This document shows positions 25,890-33,324 of a DNA stretch of 64,000 nucleotides, in pieces. The DNA comes from Betaproteobacteria bacterium (GTDB lineage: Bacteria; Pseudomonadota; Gammaproteobacteria; Burkholderiales; SG8-39), in the NCBI GenBank assembly GCA_004297625.1, contig SCTY01000068.1, positions 248,001-312,000 on the forward strand, in the 5' to 3' direction. A program made the translations under genes and the position numbers. The notes beneath the pieces are model-generated. The model saw only the letters and a program-made list of their open reading frames with translations, had not been told where the DNA came from and searched no databases. Each line of letters opens with the position of its first letter. Position 1 is the first letter of the stretch.

Positions 25890-26287
25890 GGCAGCTGGAT
25901 CTTGCCGCCGCCGCCCGGTCCGGACATCGGCGGCAGCGGGCCCTGCGGCACGACGATCGAGGAGGCGGCCTGGCGGCGCAGCTCCTGCAGCTCCTTCACG
26001 GTGCGCTCGATCGCTTCCTTGGCGAGCGTGCCGAACTTCTCCGCCGCTTCCTCGAGCGAAGCGGCGCCGATCTCGAAGCCGATCGGCAGCGCGCCCGCCG
26101 GCGTGAGCACCTGCGTCTCGCCGACGTAAAGCACCGCGCGCGCCGGGTCGCGCGTGCCGTCCTTGGTCACCGGCGTGAGCCGGCGGATCGTGCCCACGCG
26201 CCGGTCGGTGAAGACTTCCTCGAGGTAGAGGCTCTTCGGATCGACCTTGATGTCGTTCGCGGTTTGCTGCTCGGGTCTGGTAGCCAT
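25886..26287 (-). CDS. Uncharacterised small protein upstream of the sirtuin
   Basis: A 133-aa soluble protein I do not recognise. Residues 14-75 look like a small beta domain (YLEEVFTDRRVGTIRRLTPV, VLYVGETQVLTPAG). Residues 76-110 form a predicted long charged helix, and the tail is Gly/Pro-rich. No signal peptide or membrane segment is seen. It lies between the benzoate-CoA ligase and sirtuin genes on the same strand and ends in the CTGA overlap with the sirtuin. Confidence 0.65.
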   Translation of the reverse strand: MATRPEQQTANDIKVDPKSLYLEEVFTDRRVGTIRRLTPVTKDGTRDPARAVLYVGETQVLTPAGALPIGFEIGAASLEEAAEKFGTLAKEAIERTVKELQELRRQAASSIVVPQGPLPPMSGPGGGGKIQLP

Positions 26288-26313
26288 GGGCGAATTTTAC
26301 GCTAGGCCACCAA

Positions 26314-27831
26314 TCAATTTTTGTGCCTGAGCTTGAACCGCTGGATCTTGCCGGTCGCAGTCTTGGGCAGCTCGTTCAGGAACTCGATCCAGCGCGGGTA
26401 CTTGTACGGCGCGAGCTTGTCCTTGACGTGCTGCTGCAACGCGGCCTTCAGCTTTTCATCACCCGAATTTCCCGCTTTGAGGACGACGTAGGCCTTCGGC
26501 TTCACGAGCTTCTGCTCGTCCTCGACGCCGACCACCGCCGCCTCGAGCACCGCGTCGTGCGTGATGAGCGCGCCCTCGACCTCCACCGGCGAGACGTAGA
26601 TCCCGCTCACCTTCAGCATGTCGTCGGAGCGGCCGCCGTAGGTGTAGTAGCCGTGCTCGTCGAAGCTGTACTTGTCGCCGCTGCGCGTCCAGGGGCCCTG
26701 GAAGGTGTTCTTGGTCCGCTCGCGCTGGTTCCAGTACATGATCGCCGCCGTCGGCCCGTTGATCTGCAGCTCGCCGAGCTCGCCGGGCTTGGCGATGACC
26801 CTGCCCTCGTCGTCGACGAGGCGCACGTGGTAACCCGGCACCGGCTTGCCGGTCGTGCCGTAGCGCACTTCGCCCGGGCGGTTGGAAATGAAGATGTGCA
26901 GCATCTCGGTCGAGCCGATGCCGTCGAGGATCTCCACGCCGGTGCGCTCGGTCCAGCGCTTGCCCAGTTGCTCGGGAAGAGCTTCGCCCGCCGAAGTACA
27001 CACCCTGAGATTCAATTTGGATTTTTCCGGGAATGCCGGACTGGCGAGCAACGCCGCGTACAAGGTCGGCACGCCGTAGAAGATCGTCGGCTTCTTCTCC
27101 ACGAGGCGCTTGAACACGGAATCGGGCGTCGGCCGCTCGGCCATGAGCACGGTGCTCGCGCCGACCGACATCGGGAAGGTGAGCGCGTTGCCGAGGCCAT
27201 AGGCGAAGAAGAGCTTCGCCGCCGAGAAAACCACATCGGACTCCCGGATGCCGAGGATCGGCTTGGCGTACAGATCCGCCGTGCCGATCAGGTGCGAGTG
27301 CAGGTGCACCGTGCCCTTCGGCGCGCCGGTGGATCCCGACGAGTAGAGCCAGAAGCACAGGTCGTCGCTTGTCGTCGGCGCCGCGTCGGCCTTGGTTTTC
27401 TCACGAGAAAGCAATTCTTTGAGCTTGGAATGCGGGATTACGTGCTTCAGGTCGGGGCACTTGAGACCCTCGAAGTTCTTCAGCAGCGGCTCGGAAACGA
27501 AAAGCGCGCGCGCGCGGCTGTCGCGCAGCTGGTATTCGTAGTCCGAGGGCGTGAGAAGCGTATTCATCGCCACCGGGACGATCCCGGCCTTGATCGCTCC
27601 GAGGAACAGCGCCACCCAATCGGCCGAGTCGAGCATCGCGATGGCGATGCGGTTCTCGCGCTCGATGCCGAGCGCGCACAATGCGTTCGCGGCGCGGTCG
27701 ACGCGCTCGGCGAGCGCGCCGTAGGTGCAGCTGCCGGAATCGTCGATGTAAGCGACCTTGTTGGCGCGGCCGGCGGAGAGGTTGCGTTCGACGAGGTCTA
27801 CCGCCGCGTTGTACTCCCGCGGGAGATCCAT
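26314..27831 (-). CDS. Benzoate-CoA ligase family protein
   Basis: A 505-aa AMP-forming acyl-CoA synthetase. It activates an aromatic acid as acyl-AMP and then as CoA thioester. Motif A3 is at 163-173 (LYSSGSTGAPKG region), the aromatic-binding stretch FFAYGLGNALTFP is the same as in BadA/BclA benzoate-CoA ligases, GIGSTEML is A5, and the C-terminal catalytic lysine is in PKTATGKIQRF. It starts inside the end of the LysR gene (34-bp overlap), so the two share a transcript that begins with a riboswitch-like leader. It would feed benzoyl-CoA to the box genes about 6 kb away. Confidence 0.9.
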   Translation of the reverse strand: MDLPREYNAAVDLVERNLSAGRANKVAYIDDSGSCTYGALAERVDRAANALCALGIERENRIAIAMLDSADWVALFLGAIKAGIVPVAMNTLLTPSDYEYQLRDSRARALFVSEPLLKNFEGLKCPDLKHVIPHSKLKELLSREKTKADAAPTTSDDLCFWLYSSGSTGAPKGTVHLHSHLIGTADLYAKPILGIRESDVVFSAAKLFFAYGLGNALTFPMSVGASTVLMAERPTPDSVFKRLVEKKPTIFYGVPTLYAALLASPAFPEKSKLNLRVCTSAGEALPEQLGKRWTERTGVEILDGIGSTEMLHIFISNRPGEVRYGTTGKPVPGYHVRLVDDEGRVIAKPGELGELQINGPTAAIMYWNQRERTKNTFQGPWTRSGDKYSFDEHGYYTYGGRSDDMLKVSGIYVSPVEVEGALITHDAVLEAAVVGVEDEQKLVKPKAYVVLKAGNSGDEKLKAALQQHVKDKLAPYKYPRWIEFLNELPKTATGKIQRFKLRHKN

Positions 27832-28463
27832 TGTTTGCCCTCCTTGATATCCGAGGCATTGTTGGCGCGTGCGCCGGGGGCGTCAAGCCGCAGCGCCTGC
27901 CGGAAAAATAATGCAGCGCTCGGCGACACTTCTCGCCCTTTCGGGTGCGCGAGGCTCCAGCGGCGCTCGGCGGGCAGTCCCTCGACCTCGAGCGCAAATA
28001 GATAGACGTCGTCCGTGCCGGCCGCGAGCCGCTCCAGCAGCTCGGCGCGCTCGCCGATGTGCAGGCTCGCGTGCACGCCCGGCTGGTGCGCGCAGAAATC
28101 GGCAAGCAGCCGGGCCGCCACGGCGCGCGACTCGGGCTCGGCGGCGAGCCGCAGCACCTCGCTCTTCGGCTTACGCCACGCCTCGAGCTTCTCCTCGGCG
28201 CGCGCCAGGCAGCGGAGCAGCTCGTTGCAGATCTCGCGTACGGCGTGCCCGGCTCCGGTGAGATGCAGGCGGCGGCCGCGCTGCTCGAACAGCGTGACCT
28301 CCAGCGTGTCGGCGAGCTTTTTCAGCTGCAGGGATACGGTGGGCTGTGCGAGGTGCAGCTCCTCGGCGGCGCGCGTCACGCTGCCGAGGCGGGCGACGGC
28401 TTCGAATACGAGGAGCTGCGGCAGCAGCCCATGACGGAAAAACCTGCGCGTTGCGCGAGACAT
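27798..28463 (-). CDS. LysR-type regulator with internally deleted effector domain
   Basis: A 221-aa regulator; LysR proteins usually have about 300 residues. Residues 1-70 are an intact winged HTH (LGSVTRAAEELHLAQPTVS). It is a paralog of the 320-aa LysR gene at the right end of the window. Alignment by eye shows that about 109 residues of the effector-binding domain are missing, from after DDVYLF to before EGLPAERRW, and the frame is kept. The start ATG has AGGAG 5 nt downstream of a yybP-ykoY-type aptamer. The C-terminus runs 34 bp into the benzoate-CoA ligase gene. It may be a ligand-blind regulator whose level is set by the riboswitch, or a decaying gene. Confidence 0.8.
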   Translation of the reverse strand: MSRATRRFFRHGLLPQLLVFEAVARLGSVTRAAEELHLAQPTVSLQLKKLADTLEVTLFEQRGRRLHLTGAGHAVREICNELLRCLARAEEKLEAWRKPKSEVLRLAAEPESRAVAARLLADFCAHQPGVHASLHIGERAELLERLAAGTDDVYLFALEVEGLPAERRWSLAHPKGREVSPSAALFFRQALRLDAPGARANNASDIKEGKQWISRGSTTRR

Positions 28464-28477
28464 CCCGGCTCCTTTTC

Positions 28478-28585
28478 GGCAACCGAGGTCTCGCTTGCAG
28501 CCGCCGGGATCGGCGGCCGCCGAGGTGACCGGGGATGCGCTCCCGTATTGACGGCCACCCCGCAGAAAGCTACTCCCCTGCGGAA
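28478..28585 (-). promoter_or_regulatory. yybP-ykoY-type Mn2+ riboswitch leader of the truncated lysR gene
   Basis: Read on the minus strand, the leader has the ordered conserved elements of the yybP-ykoY aptamer. GGGGAGUAGC (28578-28569) is followed by a stem GGUGGC pairing with GGUCACC that frames CGUCAAU and a small CGGGA..UCCCCG hairpin, a GC-rich P4-like hairpin, and GCGAGACC with UUGCC at the 3' end (28478). The AGGAG ribosome site follows within 5 nt, so control would be translational. Known members sense Mn2+ and precede exporter genes; here the gene is a LysR regulator followed by a CoA ligase. Confidence 0.82.
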
Positions 28586-28590
28586 AGTCG

Positions 28591-28619
28591 ATACTACTTG
28601 GTGTCCTCGCCAGTGGCAA
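28591..28619 (-). promoter_or_regulatory. Promoter of the truncated lysR gene
   Basis: On the minus strand TTGCCA (28619-28614) and TAGTAT (28596-28591) are separated by exactly 17 bp. The predicted start is near 28584, the 5' edge of the aptamer, so the transcript would begin with the riboswitch. Confidence 0.6.
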
Positions 28620-28622
28620 TCC

Positions 28623-28637
28623 ATTGCGATCCGCAAT
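28623..28637. promoter_or_regulatory. LysR-type T-N11-A palindrome in the lysR/terC intergenic region
   Basis: ATTGCGATCCGCAAT is a perfect 6-3-6 palindrome of the T-N11-A type bound by LysR regulators. It lies 4 bp upstream of the lysR -35 box. Its centre is 65 bp before the terC start codon, which also fits the classic -65 position if terC mRNA is leaderless. A sister site is at 62983-62997. Confidence 0.65.
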
Positions 28638-28694
28638 GAGCGGCATCGGCATTCATCATTTTTCGCCGCCACAGGCCATCCCCAGAATGGCCGC

Positions 28695-29375
28695 ATGTTC
28701 ACTACCCCCGAGTTCTGGTCGGCGCTCGCCGCCATCGTCGTCATCGATCTGGTGCTCGCCGGCGACAACGCCATCGTCATCGCACTGGCGGCGCGCAATC
28801 TGCCGAAAGCGCTGCGGCGGCGCGCCGTCATCTGGGGAACCGTCGGCGCCGTCATCGTGCGCGCGAGCCTCACCGTGGGGGTGCTGTGGCTGCTCGAGAT
28901 CCCGGGCCTCATGCTCGCCGGCGGCATCCTCCTCGCCTGGATCGCCTACCGCCTGCTTGCCGGGGGCGACGGCAGCCGCGAGCATGACGTGCCGCCCGCG
29001 GCCGGCTTCTGGAGCGCGATGCGCACCATCGTCATCGCGGATGCAGTCATGGGTCTGGACAACGTCCTCGCGGTGGCGGGCGCGGCGCACGGCAGCGCGC
29101 TCCTCGTCCTCGCCGGCCTCGTCATCAGCATTCCGATCGTGGTGTGGGGCTCGACGCTCATCCTTCACTGGCTCGAGCGCGTGCCGGCGCTTCTCTACCT
29201 CGGCGGAGCGGTGCTCGCCTGGACCGCCGCGAAGATGATCACCGACGAGCCGCTGTACCAGGAGTGGCTCGACGGTCGCCCTGGAATCACGGCGATCGTG
29301 TTTGCCGTCATCGTCGGCGGCGTGCTCGGCAGCGCCTGGTTGCGCAACCGCAGGGCGAAGGAGGTCTTGCAATGA
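28695..29375 (+). CDS. TerC-family (YjbE-type) membrane protein, probable Mn2+ exporter
   Basis: A 226-aa integral membrane protein with about seven hydrophobic segments. The two family repeats with acidic metal-site residues are present: DLVLAGDNAIVIALAARNLP near the N-terminus and IADAVMGLDNVLAVAGAA at about residue 110. TerC proteins such as Alx and YkoY export Mn2+. It starts a terC-usp-usp operon (ATGA overlap with the first usp) and is divergent from a lysR gene that carries an Mn2+-riboswitch-like leader. A CAGAAT -10-like hexamer ends 6 nt before the ATG and there is no clear ribosome site. Confidence 0.85.
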   Translation: MFTTPEFWSALAAIVVIDLVLAGDNAIVIALAARNLPKALRRRAVIWGTVGAVIVRASLTVGVLWLLEIPGLMLAGGILLAWIAYRLLAGGDGSREHDVPPAAGFWSAMRTIVIADAVMGLDNVLAVAGAAHGSALLVLAGLVISIPIVVWGSTLILHWLERVPALLYLGGAVLAWTAAKMITDEPLYQEWLDGRPGITAIVFAVIVGGVLGSAWLRNRRAKEVLQ

Positions 29376-29872
29376 AGATCCTGCTCCCCGTCGATTCCTC
29401 GCATGCCGCCCTGGCGCCCATCGCACACGTGGAAGCGCTGGCGCGCGCGGGCGTCGACGCCGCCGTGATCGTGCTGAACGTGCAGCCGCGCTTCCACCGC
29501 CATATCTCTCAGTTCTCGGCGCGCGCCGCGCGCGACGGCGTTCGCACGGAACGCAGCCGCGCCGCGATGGCGCGAGCGATCGAGGCGCTTTCCCTGAAGA
29601 ACGTCCCGTTCCGTGCGCTCACCGAGATCGGCCGGCCGGCCGAGCGCATCGCTGCGGTGGCGGAACGCGAGCGCGTCGACGAGATCATGATGGGCGTCGG
29701 CCGCCATCCCGAGTGGCTGCGCTGGTTGAACCCGTCCATCGCGCACGGCGTCATGGCGCGCACCGACATCCCGGTGACCGTGCTGGCGCGCGGCAAGCCA
29801 GGCGTGCTGGAGCGCTACGCCGTGCCGGCCGGCGTCGCCGGCCTGGCTGCATTGCTCATCGCAGGAGAATAG
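29372..29872 (+). CDS. Universal stress protein A family, with hydrophobic C-terminal tail
   Basis: A 166-aa UspA-fold protein (MKILLPVDSSHAALAPIAHV start, VDEIMMGVGRHPEW, DIPVTVLARG). The usual ATP-binding loop G-2x-G-9x-G(S/T) is not intact. After the domain a tail LERYAVPAGVAGLAALLIAGE of mostly small hydrophobic residues is added, shared with the next gene product and not typical of UspA; it may anchor to the membrane or to the TerC partner. It is translationally coupled to terC. Confidence 0.82.
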   Translation: MKILLPVDSSHAALAPIAHVEALARAGVDAAVIVLNVQPRFHRHISQFSARAARDGVRTERSRAAMARAIEALSLKNVPFRALTEIGRPAERIAAVAERERVDEIMMGVGRHPEWLRWLNPSIAHGVMARTDIPVTVLARGKPGVLERYAVPAGVAGLAALLIAGE

Positions 29873-29874
29873 CC

Positions 29875-30327
29875 ATGCGAATTCTCATTCCCCTCGTCGA
29901 CTCGTCCAATCTGCTTGCCGCAGTGCGCTACGCGATGCGCGAGCACCGGATCGCAGAACCCCTCGAAGTGCACCTGCTGCACGTGCGCCCGCGCTTTTCT
30001 TTGTCGCGAAGGGCTGACCGGGCGCTGCAGTCGGCACGCGCGCTGCTCGAGCGGTTCCATGTTCCCTGCACGGTGCATCTGGCAACCGGCGACAGGACGC
30101 GCGGCATCATCGACCTCGCACGCCGTCTCGGCGTGGAGCGCATCATCCTCGGCACCGCGCCCCAGTGGTCCGCGACGCGGCTCGCGGAGGATTCGCTCAT
30201 CCGGAAGGTGATGGACAACGCCCCGGTGCGCGTGAGCGTGGTGCCTGGCAGGTCGGTTTCGCCCTTGGAGCGCTGCGCGCTGCCGGCCGGCGTCGCGGCG
30301 CTCGCCGCGCTGCTGCTTACCGAATGA
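29875..30327 (+). CDS. Universal stress protein family, second copy
   Basis: A 150-aa paralog of the upstream protein (MRILIPLVDSSNLLAAVRYA, VERIILGTAPQW, APVRVSVVPG). It also ends with the LER-x-A-x-PAGVA hydrophobic tail. It starts 2 nt after the first usp stop, with GGAG in front. The pair probably works as a heterodimer or as successive stress-binding proteins in the terC operon. Its end overlaps the convergent glyoxalase-family gene by 11 bp. Confidence 0.8.
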   Translation: MRILIPLVDSSNLLAAVRYAMREHRIAEPLEVHLLHVRPRFSLSRRADRALQSARALLERFHVPCTVHLATGDRTRGIIDLARRLGVERIILGTAPQWSATRLAEDSLIRKVMDNAPVRVSVVPGRSVSPLERCALPAGVAALAALLLTE

Positions 30328-30778
30328 GCTCGGAGGCCGTCAGCTCGGGGGCGATGCCCTCGGCCTCGTGCACCGCGAAGTTGAGCTCGATCTTGATGCC
30401 GTTGGGGTCGTAGAGAAAAAGCTGGTAGAGCGCCTGGCCGTTCGCTCTTCTTTGGGAAAACCGGATTCGCTCGGCACGAAGATGTTCGAGCATCTGCCGC
30501 AGCCCGGTGGCGCGGAACGCGATGTGATCGACCGCGCCCGTTCCCGCGCCCCGGTCCTGCGAGGTGCGGCCGAGGTACTTCTTCTGGATCTCGCTCGCCG
30601 TCTTGGCGCTCGGGCCGATGTGCACCACGTCGACGTCACCCAGATACATCCAGTGCACCGGGAAGCCGAAGTCGGGGTGCGGCCCCGGTGTCATCCCGAG
30701 CACGCGGGCGTACCAGTCGCGCGTGGCGTCGATGTCGTGCGCCGCGACCAGGAAATGCTCGATGTGCGAAACGGGCAT
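30317..30778 (-). CDS. VOC (glyoxalase/dioxygenase) superfamily protein
   Basis: A 153-aa single-unit vicinal-oxygen-chelate protein. Two beta-alpha-beta-beta-beta modules are visible (HIEHFLVAAHDIDATRDWYARVLG and DHIAFRATGLRQMLEHL). Candidate metal ligands are the His in HIEHF, the His in DHIAF and the Glu in GIKIELNF. It could be a lyase, isomerase or ring-cleavage accessory of the aromatic pathways. It is not coupled to a neighbour. Confidence 0.82.
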   Translation of the reverse strand: MPVSHIEHFLVAAHDIDATRDWYARVLGMTPGPHPDFGFPVHWMYLGDVDVVHIGPSAKTASEIQKKYLGRTSQDRGAGTGAVDHIAFRATGLRQMLEHLRAERIRFSQRRANGQALYQLFLYDPNGIKIELNFAVHEAEGIAPELTASELIR

Positions 30779-30801
30779 GCCCTACTATATCGCGGCACGG
30801 T

Positions 30802-32739
30802 TCAGCGCGCCGATTGCGGACGACGACGCGGCTTTGTCGCGCCCGATGCAGCAGATTCGTCTGACGAAGCCGCCTTCTTCTTGGAAGCGCGCGCCTGCGC
30901 GATGAGCTGCGCGCAGTTGCTGTTCTCGCCCTTGCCTTCCTTGAATAACGGCAGCACCGCGAGCAGCGGGTTGACCACGCCCATCACGATCGCGCCGACG
31001 CCCTTGGCGGCGAGCTTGCCGACGTCCGGCGACACCTTCGGATCGTCGAACCTGCCGCGCACGTAAAGCGGGCTGTTCAGCGAGGCGACGCTCGAGTCCT
31101 TGGGTTTCGGATCGAGCTTCATGTTCATCTCCTCGTTCTTGAGGCTGATGACGCCGCCGCCTTCGACATTCACGACCGCCGTGTCGAAGACGAAGGCGTT
31201 CGTCTGCATCAAGCCGTCCTTCACCGCGAAGTCGGCGATCGCGCAGCGGATCGGTACCGGCTCGTCGCCCTTGAGCTTCACCCGCGCCACGCCCCACAGG
31301 TCCATGGCGACGAGTTCCATCAGGAACCGGCTGACCTCGCCCCCGTCCATGAAAAGGCCGATCTTGCCGTTCGCCGAGCCGAGCATGCGCGCGACGCTGT
31401 TGCCGCTGCCGACGAGATCGACCAGGCCGCCGAGGTCGCCCACCGAGGCCCGGTTCTCCTTGATCGTGGGAAAAAGCTGCGCGAGCTTCAGCCCCTGCAC
31501 GCGCATTTTTACATCCGCGCGAATCGTGTCCTTGCTGCCGTCGAGCTTGACGGGGCCGGCCAGCCTGCCGCCGGCGACGCCGAATTCCAGCGGGTTGAGC
31601 GTCAGCACGCGGTCCTTCATCTGGATGCGGGCGGAGAGCTTGTCGATCGGCAACTGCTCCGGGCGCTTGATGGTCCCAGCCTTGATCGTGACGTCGGCAT
31701 CGACGCTGTTCCAGCGCTCGGGCTCGAACGGCCGGTCCGGAAGCACCCCTTTCTTGCTGGGCTGGTCGGTCCCGACGAGCATGCCGAGGTCGACGAAGTT
31801 GAGCATCTCGGACACGAGCTCGCCGCGCATGAAAGGCCGTTCCCCGACGGTGTCCACCTGGATCGTGCCGGCGATGTCGCTCTCGCCCATTTTCCCGGTG
31901 AAGTTTTCGTAGCGCACCGACGTGGCGTCGCGAATCAGGCGGCCGGAAGTGGAGTACGGCTTGGTTTCGGGAAACGCCACCTTCACGATGTCGTAGAGCT
32001 GCGACAGCGACTTGCCGCTCAGCTCGACCTTCGCGTCGATGCGCTTGAGCTCTGCCAGGCCGGTGATGCTGCCGTCCACCTTGGCGCGGGTATCGCCGAC
32101 TCTTGCCTGTGCGCGGATGGGAAACGGCGTGGACTCGTCCCGCACCGAGAGCACCTCGCCGGCATGGCCCTCGGCTTCGAGCTCGTGGCCCTGATAGGTC
32201 CCCGTCGCGACGAAGGCGATTCCCGTCTCGTCGGTCGCCAGCTCGGCTTCGACGCTGATCGCGCGGCCTGCGTCGTCGTACCGTAGCCGCCCCTCGTCGA
32301 GCGTCAGCTGCTCGATGCGAACGCGCGATTCCTTCTTCTGCTTTTCCGGATCCTTTTCGAGCACCCAGTTCTTCCTGCCCTCGGCGTCCTGCTCCAGGTT
32401 GACTACCGGCCGTTCGAGGTGAAGCTCCGGCACGTTCACGCGGCCGGCGAAAAGCGGCAGCAGGCTCACCGAAGCCTCGACGACGTCGGCGGTGAACATG
32501 TAGTCCTCGGCCGCCCATCCGGGGTTCGCGAAGCTCACCTTCTCGGCGCGAAAGCGCGGGTGCACCCAGCTCCAGACCGGCTGCAAGTCGCCGTCGATGC
32601 GCAATTCGCGGCCGGTGGCGTCGGTAACGGCGCGCGTGATCGGACCGCGCAGGGTATTCAGGCCAAAGACGATGAAAAGCGCCAGGACGACCAGCAAGGC
32701 GAGAACCAGCCACGCAGTCCATTTCAAAGCGCTTCGCAC
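30802..32739 (-). CDS. AsmA family protein
   Basis: A 645-aa envelope protein. It starts with GTG (VRSALKWTAWLVLALLVV), giving one N-terminal inner-membrane helix. The rest is a long periplasmic repeat-beta-groove domain: the family start GPITRAVTDATGRELRIDGDL, PEWRNV-like VNVPELHLERPVVNLEQDAEGRKNW, and a C-terminal AsmA_2 region (SLNSPLYVRGRFDDPKVSPD). AsmA-like proteins transport phospholipids between the membranes or influence outer-membrane assembly. The C-terminus is Lys/Arg-rich. Confidence 0.88.
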   Translation of the reverse strand: MRSALKWTAWLVLALLVVLALFIVFGLNTLRGPITRAVTDATGRELRIDGDLQPVWSWVHPRFRAEKVSFANPGWAAEDYMFTADVVEASVSLLPLFAGRVNVPELHLERPVVNLEQDAEGRKNWVLEKDPEKQKKESRVRIEQLTLDEGRLRYDDAGRAISVEAELATDETGIAFVATGTYQGHELEAEGHAGEVLSVRDESTPFPIRAQARVGDTRAKVDGSITGLAELKRIDAKVELSGKSLSQLYDIVKVAFPETKPYSTSGRLIRDATSVRYENFTGKMGESDIAGTIQVDTVGERPFMRGELVSEMLNFVDLGMLVGTDQPSKKGVLPDRPFEPERWNSVDADVTIKAGTIKRPEQLPIDKLSARIQMKDRVLTLNPLEFGVAGGRLAGPVKLDGSKDTIRADVKMRVQGLKLAQLFPTIKENRASVGDLGGLVDLVGSGNSVARMLGSANGKIGLFMDGGEVSRFLMELVAMDLWGVARVKLKGDEPVPIRCAIADFAVKDGLMQTNAFVFDTAVVNVEGGGVISLKNEEMNMKLDPKPKDSSVASLNSPLYVRGRFDDPKVSPDVGKLAAKGVGAIVMGVVNPLLAVLPLFKEGKGENSNCAQLIAQARASKKKAASSDESAASGATKPRRRPQSAR

Positions 32740-32798
32740 GGATCTTGGAGAGGCAAACAGCGTGCCTCGTTCCCGTTCGCGCAGGCCGCTACAGGCTG

Positions 32799-33275
32799 TC
32801 AGCGCTCGACTACGGTCTTCTCTTTCACCTGCGCGAGCCAGTTCTGGCACCATTCGAGCGCGGTTTCCTCCGGCAGCACGCCGCTCGAAGCGTCGTGCGT
32901 GTGGCGCTCGCCGACGCGCTGCGCGCCGAGCTGACCCAGGATCTCGTCGAAGCGCTTGCCGCCGAAATTGAAGGTCTCGGCATAGGTGCGGTCGCCGAGA
33001 CCGAACACGCCGTAGCGCACGTGGGAGAGATCGGGGCGCTTGGCCTTGAGGTCTTCGTACAGCGCCTTCGCATTGTCGGGCACGTCGCCCTGGCCATAGG
33101 TCGACGTGCACACGAGAAACACGCCCGCTCGCTCGAAGACCGAGCTGTCGAGCTTGTCCATCAGGAGGGTTTCGACCTGGGTCTCGCCGTCGTCGAGCGC
33201 GAGCTCCATCTCCTGGGCGCAAAGCTGCGCCGTGCCGGTCATGGTGCCGACGAGGATCGTGATCTTGACGTGCAT
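32799..33275 (-). CDS. Flavodoxin (MioC-like)
   Basis: A 158-aa FMN electron carrier. The phosphate-binding loop is VGTMTGTA, and the isoalloxazine loops TSTYGQGDVPDNA and FGLGDRTYAETFNFGGK are present. An ATG two codons upstream (33281) is also possible, but it lies only 3 nt from the -10 box, while the chosen ATG falls next to the predicted transcription start. It faces the boxR-boxC-boxB operon and may supply electrons to oxygenase chemistry there, since no boxA reductase is in the window (inference). Confidence 0.85.
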   Translation of the reverse strand: MHVKITILVGTMTGTAQLCAQEMELALDDGETQVETLLMDKLDSSVFERAGVFLVCTSTYGQGDVPDNAKALYEDLKAKRPDLSHVRYGVFGLGDRTYAETFNFGGKRFDEILGQLGAQRVGERHTHDASSGVLPEETALEWCQNWLAQVKEKTVVER

Positions 33276-33312
33276 TGACATACACTATATTGCAGCCTAG
33301 AATGCCAGTCAA
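33275..33312. promoter_or_regulatory. Overlapping back-to-back promoters for boxR and flavodoxin
   Basis: Plus strand: TTGACA (33275-33280), 17 bp, TAGAAT (33298-33303), directed to boxR. Minus strand: TTGACT (33312-33307), 17 bp, TATAGT (33289-33284), directed to the flavodoxin. Both occupy the same 38 bp, so polymerase can serve only one at a time. The direct repeats CACTATA at 33283-33289 and 33314-33320 (31 bp apart, three helical turns) bracket the site and are candidate BoxR operators. Confidence 0.65.
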
Positions 33313-33324
33313 GCACTATACTTC

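Noticed and set aside
28478..28694. The aptamer acting on the plus strand as leader of terC, the usual target
   Set aside because: The conserved order GGGGAGUAGC to GAGACC..UUGCC exists only on the minus strand; the plus-strand stretch before terC has no such elements.
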